From assembly GCA_001790315.1 (NCBI GenBank), contig MGCE01000110.1, positions 1 through 9,841 on the forward strand: a DNA stretch of 9,841 nt. The letters are read 5' to 3'. The notes under the pieces are model-generated. The model was not told the DNA's origin and did no database searches. It saw only the letters and a list, made by a program, of their open reading frames with translations. This DNA is from Candidatus Rokubacteria bacterium RIFCSPLOWO2_02_FULL_72_37. GTDB lineage: Bacteria; Methylomirabilota; Methylomirabilia; Rokubacteriales; CSP1-6. The position numbers and the translations under genes are program-made. Shown here one piece after another: positions 5,356-9,841 of this stretch (position 1 is its first letter; each line of letters opens with the position of its first letter).

Positions 5356-6341
5356 GGGGTGAGGTTCACGGCTGCGCGGACCTCCTCCATGGTCCGGCGC
5401 GCCACGGACTGGGCGCGCTTCGAGCCCTCGTGCAGGATCTCGACGATGACGTCCGGTTTCTCGGCGAACGTCTGTCGCCGGTCGCGAATGCCGTCCAGCG
5501 CCGGGGCCAGGTGGCGCAGCAGGACCTCTTTGCAGTCCAGGCAGCCGATACCGGCGCTGCGGCAGCCCAAGGCGCACTGCTCGCGCTCCGGGGCCGGCGT
5601 GAAGATCTTGTGGAGGTCGAACACCGGGCACACCTCGGGATTCCCCGGGTCCGATCGACGCTTCCGCGCGGGATCCGTCACCATCGGCCTGATCTTTCGC
5701 ACGACCGTGTCCGGCGGGTCTGACAGGTAGATGGCGTTATCGTAGGATTTCGACATCTTCCGCCCGTCGGTGCCGGGCACCTTGGGGATCTCCGTCAGCC
5801 TGGCGTCGGGCTCCGGGAACACCGGCCGGAACGCGTTGTTGAACCGGCGCGCCACTTCCCGCGTCAGCTCCACGTGGGGGACCTGATCCACCCCGACCGG
5901 CACCCACTTCGGCTTGTACATCAGGATGTCGGCGGCCTGCAGGAGCGGGTAGCCCAGGAGCCCGTACGATGGTGACGCGATCCCCTGCTGCTCGATCCGC
6001 TCCTTGTACGTGGGCACGCGCTCGAGCCAGCCGACGGGAGTGAGCATGGAGAACAGGAGGTGGAGTTCGGCGTGCTCGGGCACGAGCGACTGGATGAACA
6101 GGGTGGAGCGCTCCGGGTCCAGACCGGCCCCCAGCCAGTCGGCGAGCATCTCCAGGGTGTCACGGGGCACCGCGGACGTGTCCTGGTCGTCGGTGAGCGC
6201 GTGCCAGTTGGCGACGAAATAGAAGCAGTCGTACTGGTCCTGCATGCGCACCCAGTTGTCGAGCGCGCCGAGGTGGTTGCCGAGGTGGACCCGACCGGTC
6301 GGGCGCATGCCCGACAGCACCCGTTCTCTCGCCTTCGTCAT
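5352..6341 (-). CDS. trpS: Tryptophanyl-tRNA synthetase, probable Fe-S cluster type
   Basis: A 329-residue class Ic synthetase that charges tRNA-Trp in the cytoplasm. SGMRPTGRVHLGN (10-22) contains the HIGH-type motif as HLGN. KMSKS is intact at 195-199, and length and order are those of bacterial TrpRS. In the anticodon-binding C-terminal region, cysteines 238, 260, 267 and 270 form C-x21-C-x6-C-x2-C, with an extra Cys256. This nearly reproduces the C-x22-C-x6-C-x2-C [4Fe-4S] binding set known from Thermotoga maritima TrpRS. The ATG at 6341 overlaps the upstream glycosyltransferase stop (ATGA) and has GAGG five bases before it. The stop overlaps the scpA start (ATGA). Its place between LPS and chromosome-segregation genes has no obvious functional logic beyond shared housekeeping expression. 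Confidence 0.97.
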   Translation of the reverse strand: MTKARERVLSGMRPTGRVHLGNHLGALDNWVRMQDQYDCFYFVANWHALTDDQDTSAVPRDTLEMLADWLGAGLDPERSTLFIQSLVPEHAELHLLFSMLTPVGWLERVPTYKERIEQQGIASPSYGLLGYPLLQAADILMYKPKWVPVGVDQVPHVELTREVARRFNNAFRPVFPEPDARLTEIPKVPGTDGRKMSKSYDNAIYLSDPPDTVVRKIRPMVTDPARKRRSDPGNPEVCPVFDLHKIFTPAPEREQCALGCRSAGIGCLDCKEVLLRHLAPALDGIRDRRQTFAEKPDVIVEILHEGSKRAQSVARRTMEEVRAAVNLTP

Positions 6342-7093
6342 CGACGCCTCGCGCCCTCCCAGACCTTGACCGAGCGAACGAACACATAGTACGCGTACAG
6401 GCACGCCAGAAGGAAGCCCGGCCAGCCGTCGAGGAACCCGCCCCGCAGGACGTACATCGACAGGAACCGGCCGGCGGGCCGCGCGACGAGGTCGACCGCC
6501 GTCGCGCGCCGTCCGCCCCGCACCCACTCAGCCGCCGCGAGCGTCGAATAGCGGTCGGCACGCTGGAGGAAGTCGGCCACGTCGCGATAGCTACGGTGAA
6601 CGAGCGGACTACGCAGGCGGCCCACCGGCCCCTCGACCTGCGCCGATTCGTGCACGTCGCGCGCCCCGAAGCGCCCACATCCGCGGCGGAAGAGACGCAG
6701 CTGCCAGTCGGGATAGAGGCCGCCGTGGCGGATCCACCGTCCCCAGAAGATGTTCCGCCGCGGCACGCGGTAGCCACGGGCCACCGGCCGGCCCGCGAGG
6801 AGCGCCTCGACCTCGGCCCGCAGCTCGCGCGAGACCTCCTCGTCCGCGTCGAGCGAGAGGACCCAGTCGCCGGTCGCCTGCTCGAGCGCGAAGTTCTTCT
6901 GCTCGGCGAACCCCGTCCACGCGCGCACGAACACGTGGTCGGTGAACTCGCGGGCGATCTGGACGGTCTTGTCCTGCGACTCGGCATCGACCACGATCAG
7001 CTCGTCGGCCCAGGCGACGCTCTCGAGGCACGCGCGCAACCGCTCCTCCTCGTTCAGCGTGATCACGACGACGGAGACCCTGTGCCGGCTCAC
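6338..7093 (-). CDS. Family 2 glycosyltransferase, WaaE/KdtX-like LPS core enzyme
   Basis: A 251-residue GT-A fold transferase. The N-terminal VSVVVITLNEEERL (6-19) is the nucleotide-sugar fold start, ELIVVDAESQDKT (31-43) follows, and SLDADEE (80-86) carries the metal-binding D82-x-D84. RDVHESA (145-151) matches the VHE element of the WaaE/KdtX subgroup, whose characterised members add a glucose-type sugar to the LPS inner core heptose. The last 45 residues (about 206-240) are hydrophobic and aromatic-rich (FLLACLYAYYVFV), suggesting membrane association. The GTG start at 7093 is chosen for the GTGA overlap with the heptosyltransferase; the frame stays open further upstream but that stretch belongs to the preceding gene. 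It ends in an ATGA overlap with trpS. The donor sugar and acceptor are not determined, so no symbol is assigned. Confidence 0.85.
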   Translation of the reverse strand: MSRHRVSVVVITLNEEERLRACLESVAWADELIVVDAESQDKTVQIAREFTDHVFVRAWTGFAEQKNFALEQATGDWVLSLDADEEVSRELRAEVEALLAGRPVARGYRVPRRNIFWGRWIRHGGLYPDWQLRLFRRGCGRFGARDVHESAQVEGPVGRLRSPLVHRSYRDVADFLQRADRYSTLAAAEWVRGGRRATAVDLVARPAGRFLSMYVLRGGFLDGWPGFLLACLYAYYVFVRSVKVWEGARRR

Positions 7094-8106
7094 GCGCCGT
7101 CCCGTTCGAGGGCTCCCAGCACGGCGCGATAGACGCGCGGGACGTGGAGGGATTCGACCTTGCCGTCGGGGCACGCCAGGACGCTCCCGATCTGGCCCCA
7201 CGGGCCGTTCCGCTCGCTCGAGGTGGGCCCATAGAGTCCCACGCACGGCGTGCCCAGCGCGGCTGCGAGATGAATGGGCCCCGTGTCCGCCGCCACGACG
7301 ACGGACGCGCGCCGCAGCACGGCGAGGAGCTCCGCCAGGCCCGTCGGCGGCGCCGCGAGCACACCGCCCCTGGGCGACATCCCCGCGATCGTCGCCGCGG
7401 CCTCCTCCTCACCGGGACCCCAGACGACCAGCACCGCGGCCCGCGCCTCCTCCGCGAGACGCCCCGCGAGCTGACCGAACCGATCGAGCGGCCAGCGCTT
7501 CGCCGCGCGCCCCGCTCCGGGGTTCAGGACGACGAGACGCTGGCGGGGCTTGAGACCCGCCCCGCGCAGGAAATCGTCCACGCGGCCTTCCGCCTCGGGA
7601 TCGAACGGCAGCGGGAACTCCACGGTGGCCGGGCGCGCGCCGAGCGGCTCGACGAGGGCGAGGCATTGCTCGACGACGTGCCGCGCCTCGCGCGGGGGGC
7701 GGATACGCAGGTTCGTGAAGAGCGCGTTCACCGGCTCGCGGCACCACGCCGCCACGAAGCCGATCCGCAGCGGCGCGCGTGTCGCCGCGGTCACGAGGCC
7801 GCTCTTGGCATTCCCCTGGAGGTCGATCGCGACGTCGAGCCGTTCCTCCCGCAGGTGCTGCACGAGCGCGCTCATGGCGCCCGCCTCCCGCACGAGCGCG
7901 GGTACCGAGCGCGCCCGCCGCCAGCCACGGGTGTCGACGGGCACCACGGCGTCGACCGCCGGGTTCGCCCGGAGGAGCGCCGCCTCGCGTCGCTCCGCGA
8001 GCCAGACGATCCGCGCCTGGGGCAGACTCCGCCGCAGGGCGGCGGCCACGGGCAGCGCGTGGACGACGTCCCCCAGCGCCGAGAGCCTGATCAGGGCCAC
8101 GTTCAT
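7090..8106 (-). CDS. waaC: LPS heptosyltransferase, GT9 family (heptosyltransferase I-like)
   Basis: A 338-residue GT-B fold enzyme of glycosyltransferase family 9, which transfers heptose from ADP-heptose onto the Kdo-lipid A inner core at the cytoplasmic face of the inner membrane. The N-terminus IRLSALGDVVHALP (6-19) is the family's acceptor-side loop with the catalytic-base Asp13; its wording is closer to WaaC than to WaaF. The C-terminal half has NPGAGRAAKRWP (195-206) and the ADP-heptose-binding ADTGPIHLAAALGTPCVGLYGPT region (273-295). The ATG at 8106 overlaps the hldC stop (ATGA), and the stop overlaps the next glycosyltransferase (GTGA). It follows the genes that make its donor, which supports the role. 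Which heptose it adds (I, II or III) cannot be decided from sequence alone. Confidence 0.88.
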   Translation of the reverse strand: MNVALIRLSALGDVVHALPVAAALRRSLPQARIVWLAERREAALLRANPAVDAVVPVDTRGWRRARSVPALVREAGAMSALVQHLREERLDVAIDLQGNAKSGLVTAATRAPLRIGFVAAWCREPVNALFTNLRIRPPREARHVVEQCLALVEPLGARPATVEFPLPFDPEAEGRVDDFLRGAGLKPRQRLVVLNPGAGRAAKRWPLDRFGQLAGRLAEEARAAVLVVWGPGEEEAAATIAGMSPRGGVLAAPPTGLAELLAVLRRASVVVAADTGPIHLAAALGTPCVGLYGPTSSERNGPWGQIGSVLACPDGKVESLHVPRVYRAVLGALERDGA

Positions 8107-8567
8107 CGGAAGCGCTCGACGACTCGCGCGATCAGGTCACGGGTCGAGTGAGCCTTCGGGTCGCCCACCACGGCGACCCGGCCCCCGTGTGCGCGCACCG
8201 TCGGCCCTTCGGGCACCGCGTCGACCGCATAGTCCGTGCCCTTGGCGTGGACGTCGGGGCGCAGCGCCGCGACCAGACGATCGGCCGTGTCTTCGGCGAA
8301 CACGACCACGTGATCCACGGCACGGAGCGCCTTCAAGATTTCCAGGCGCTCGGCCACAGGCATCAGCGGGCGGCCGCGGCCCTTGAGCCGGGCCACGGTC
8401 GCGTCGTCGTTGATCCCCACGAAGAGCACGTCACCGAGGCGTCGAGCGGCTTCCAGGTAGCGGACGTGACCGACGTGGAGAAGGTCGAAGCAGCCGTTGG
8501 CCAGCACGACGCGCCGCCCTTCGGCCCGCAACCGTTCCGCGAGCGTCGCGGCCTCCGCGATGTTCAC
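8103..8567 (-). CDS. hldC: D-glycero-beta-D-manno-heptose 1-phosphate adenylyltransferase (RfaE domain II)
   Basis: A 154-residue cytidylyltransferase-like protein, the stand-alone equivalent of the HldE C-terminal domain. It joins heptose 1-phosphate to AMP from ATP, giving ADP-heptose for the heptosyltransferase encoded next. The nucleotidyltransferase signature NGCFDLLHVGHVRYL spans about 24-38 with HVGH at 31-34, followed by GRGRPLMPVAERLEIL (63-78), AKGTDY (108-113) and the C-terminal STRDLI (141-146), the equivalent of the family's STT nucleotide-binding element. The GTG start at 8567 overlaps the hldA stop by 4 bases (GTGA). No clear Shine-Dalgarno precedes it, which fits coupling to hldA. 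It in turn overlaps the next gene by ATGA. Length is normal for a single-domain RfaE2. A glycerol-3-phosphate cytidylyltransferase is the main alternative, but the heptose neighbours and flanking motifs argue against it. Confidence 0.92.
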   Translation of the reverse strand: MNIAEAATLAERLRAEGRRVVLANGCFDLLHVGHVRYLEAARRLGDVLFVGINDDATVARLKGRGRPLMPVAERLEILKALRAVDHVVVFAEDTADRLVAALRPDVHAKGTDYAVDAVPEGPTVRAHGGRVAVVGDPKAHSTRDLIARVVERFR

Positions 8568-9574
8568 GATACCGTGGAAGCGCCGAGGGCCTGCCGCAAC
8601 TCCGCCGCCGTCACCGTCCCCGTTCCGCGCTTCATCACGACGATCCCGCCCGCCACGTTCGCCAGGGAGGCGGCCGTGGTGGGCGACGTCCCGGAGGCCA
8701 GTGCGAGCGTGAACGCGCTGATCACGGTGTCTCCGGCGCCCGTGACGTCGGCGATCTCGTCCGTGCCGTGGATCGGCATGAACGTCGTCGCGCCGTCGCG
8801 CTCGAGCAGCGCCATGCCCCGGCTGCCCCGTGTGACGAGCAAGAGCCGCGCGTCGAGCCGCTCGAGCAACTGACGCCCCGCCTTCTCGACGGCTCGCTCG
8901 TCGTCGACGTCCGTCCCCGTCAGCTGGGCGAGCTCCGCTTCGTTCGGGGTCGCGGCCGTCACGCCGGTGAACCGCGGAAGCTGATAGCGGCTGTCGACGC
9001 TGACGATGGCGCCGCTGCGGCGCGCGAGGGTCCGCACCCGGTCGAAGACACGGGCCGTGACGGTCCCGTACCCGTAGTCGGACACCAGGACCGCGTCGCC
9101 ACGCGCGCCCAGCGCGGTGAGTCGCGAGAGGAGCGCGTCCTCGGTGATCGGCTGGAGCTCGCCGAGGGGCTCCCGGTCGAGGCGCACCACCTGCTGACGG
9201 GTCGCCTGGTAGCCCCCCGCCATGATCCGGGTCTTCACGGTCGTCGTGCGGCCAGCCTCGGTGACGATGCCGTCCGTCGCGATCCCGCAGGCCCGGAAAA
9301 GAGAGACGAGCTCCTCGCCGGCGGCGTCGCGCCCGATGACGCCGATCGGCACCACCCGTCCGCCGAGCGCGGCGACGTTGTGGGCGGCGTTCGCAGCGCC
9401 CCCGAGCAGGACCTCGCGCTCCGAGAAGCGGAGGATCAGGACCGGCGCCTCCCTCGAGATCCGTGCCGGCTTGCCGAACAGGTACTCGTCGATGAGCAGG
9501 TCCCCGATCACGACGACGGTCCGCCCGCCGAACGCGCCGGTCGCCTCGCGCATCCGGGCCGTCGCGTCGCTCAC
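8564..9574 (-). CDS. hldA: D-glycero-beta-D-manno-heptose-7-phosphate kinase (PfkB family, RfaE domain I)
   Basis: A 336-residue PfkB/ribokinase-fold protein, corresponding to the N-terminal half of fused E. coli HldE. It would phosphorylate D-glycero-D-manno-heptose 7-phosphate at C1 in ADP-heptose synthesis. Visible motifs are VVIGDLLIDEY near residues 21-31, the sugar-binding GGAANAA at 58-64, TPNEAEL at 209-215, and DVTGAGDT at 276-283 with the catalytic base Asp282. The GTG start at 9574 is chosen because it overlaps the gmhB stop (GTGA) and has a purine-rich GGAAGGGGGG stretch five bases upstream; an ATG seven codons in is the alternative. Oddities are SDYGYG (165-170), where I expect SDYxKG, and DSRY (194-197), where E. 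coli HldE has DPKG, so two usual lysines are absent. The protein ends at a GTGA overlap with hldC rather than continuing into a fused transferase domain. Family is certain; the exact sugar is inferred from neighbours. Confidence 0.9.
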   Translation of the reverse strand: MSDATARMREATGAFGGRTVVVIGDLLIDEYLFGKPARISREAPVLILRFSEREVLLGGAANAAHNVAALGGRVVPIGVIGRDAAGEELVSLFRACGIATDGIVTEAGRTTTVKTRIMAGGYQATRQQVVRLDREPLGELQPITEDALLSRLTALGARGDAVLVSDYGYGTVTARVFDRVRTLARRSGAIVSVDSRYQLPRFTGVTAATPNEAELAQLTGTDVDDERAVEKAGRQLLERLDARLLLVTRGSRGMALLERDGATTFMPIHGTDEIADVTGAGDTVISAFTLALASGTSPTTAASLANVAGGIVVMKRGTGTVTAAELRQALGASTVS

Positions 9575-9841
9575 CGCTGCCCCCCTTCCGCCAGCACCCA
9601 GTCGACGGCGTCCAGCAAGTCTTCGGCGACGCGGTCGGGCACGACCGGGAACTGTGTGCGCCGGTACTCCCACTCTCCCAGGCCATACCCCGTCAGAACC
9701 AGCACGGCGCGCGCGCCGACCGCCCGCGCCGCGAGGAGATCCGACGCCTTGTCGCTGACGAGCGTCGAGCGCGCGAGGTCCAGACCGAGCTCGCTCGCCG
9801 CGCGCCGGAGGAGCCCGGGTTTCGGCTTCCGGCACTCGCAC
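9571..9841 (-). CDS. gmhB: D-glycero-D-manno-heptose-1,7-bisphosphate 7-phosphatase, C-terminal part
   Basis: Only the last 89 codons are present; the N-terminus, including the nucleophile DxD motif of the HAD fold, lies beyond the window edge. The visible part opens with CECRKPKPG. In GmhB this segment carries the last two cysteines of the structural zinc site (C-x-C) followed by the conserved RKPxPG substrate loop. LVSDKASD follows about 27 residues in and matches HAD motif IV (usually VGDKxxD; here Ser replaces Gly). The family removes the 7-phosphate from heptose bisphosphate in the cytoplasm, the step between the HldA and HldC reactions, and both those genes follow directly. The stop codon overlaps the GTG start of hldA by 4 bases (GTGA), so the two are probably translationally coupled. 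The C-x-C zinc ligands distinguish it from histidinol-phosphatase-type relatives that lack them, but substrate choice cannot be proven from a fragment. Confidence 0.88.
   Translation of the reverse strand, partial: CECRKPKPGLLRRAASELGLDLARSTLVSDKASDLLAARAVGARAVLVLTGYGLGEWEYRRTQFPVVPDRVAEDLLDAVDWVLAEGGQR

Noticed and set aside
4609..5730. A 373-codon plus-strand frame antisense to scpA and trpS
   Set aside because: Crosses two well-supported minus-strand genes, and its product resembles no family.
7144..8151. A 335-codon plus-strand frame antisense to the heptosyltransferase
   Set aside because: Shadow frame with Arg/Glu/His-rich composition and no domain; the GT9 motifs lie on the minus strand.
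8568..9686. Upstream extension of the hldC frame across the hldA region
   Set aside because: HldC begins naturally at the GTG at 8567; the extension is an Arg/Ala/Gly-rich off-frame reading of hldA.
1..9841. Search for a novel defence, mobile or RNA system
   Set aside because: Every stretch is covered by recognisable core genes with gaps of at most 40 bases; no tRNA-like fold, IS ends, CRISPR-like repeats or unknown gene was seen.

Overview
The window is one uninterrupted block of minus-strand genes with no room for anything on the plus strand. It is very GC-rich, visibly about two-thirds or more by eye, with strong G/C preference at third codon positions. Reading in the direction of transcription (from high to low coordinates) there are thirteen genes, the first and last cut by the window edges. 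The ADP-heptose/LPS-core genes point to a Gram-negative (diderm) bacterium. The order trpS-scpA-scpB-rluB-pheA-hisC-tyrA-aroA resembles what I recall from deltaproteobacterial and related high-GC lineages such as Methylomirabilota/Rokubacteria; this placement is inference only.

Region A (about 9841-6338) makes and uses nucleotide-activated heptose for the lipopolysaccharide inner core. It holds the end of gmhB (heptose bisphosphate phosphatase), hldA (heptose-7-phosphate kinase), hldC (heptose-1-phosphate adenylyltransferase), a GT9 heptosyltransferase (waaC-like) and a family 2 glycosyltransferase of the WaaE/KdtX type. Kinase and adenylyltransferase are separate genes rather than the fused HldE of E. 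coli. Region B (6341-3272) holds housekeeping genes: trpS (with a cysteine set matching the iron-sulfur form of TrpRS), scpA and scpB (SMC-complex partners) and an RluB/RsuA-type pseudouridine synthase. Region C (3231-1) is an aromatic amino acid block: pheA (chorismate mutase-prephenate dehydratase with ACT domain), a HisC-family aminotransferase, tyrA and the start of aroA.

The genes are packed extremely tightly. Eight of the twelve junctions are 4-base ATGA/GTGA stop-start overlaps, two are longer overlaps (17 and 65 bases), and only two have gaps (40 and 9 bases). The one gap large enough for control, between rluB and pheA, carries a good sigma70-type promoter (TTGCTC, 17 bases, TATAAT) and a leader with three CGTCA repeats, so regions A+B and region C are probably separately controllable units. 

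I found no mobile element, RNA gene, CRISPR array, toxin-antitoxin or defence system. This is mostly an ordinary core-genome region. The points worth a second look are the TrpRS cysteine cluster, the rluB start-codon hairpin inside scpB, the pheA promoter/leader, two replaced lysine positions in the heptose kinase, and the likely use of the HisC-family enzyme and TyrA in tyrosine/phenylalanine synthesis.
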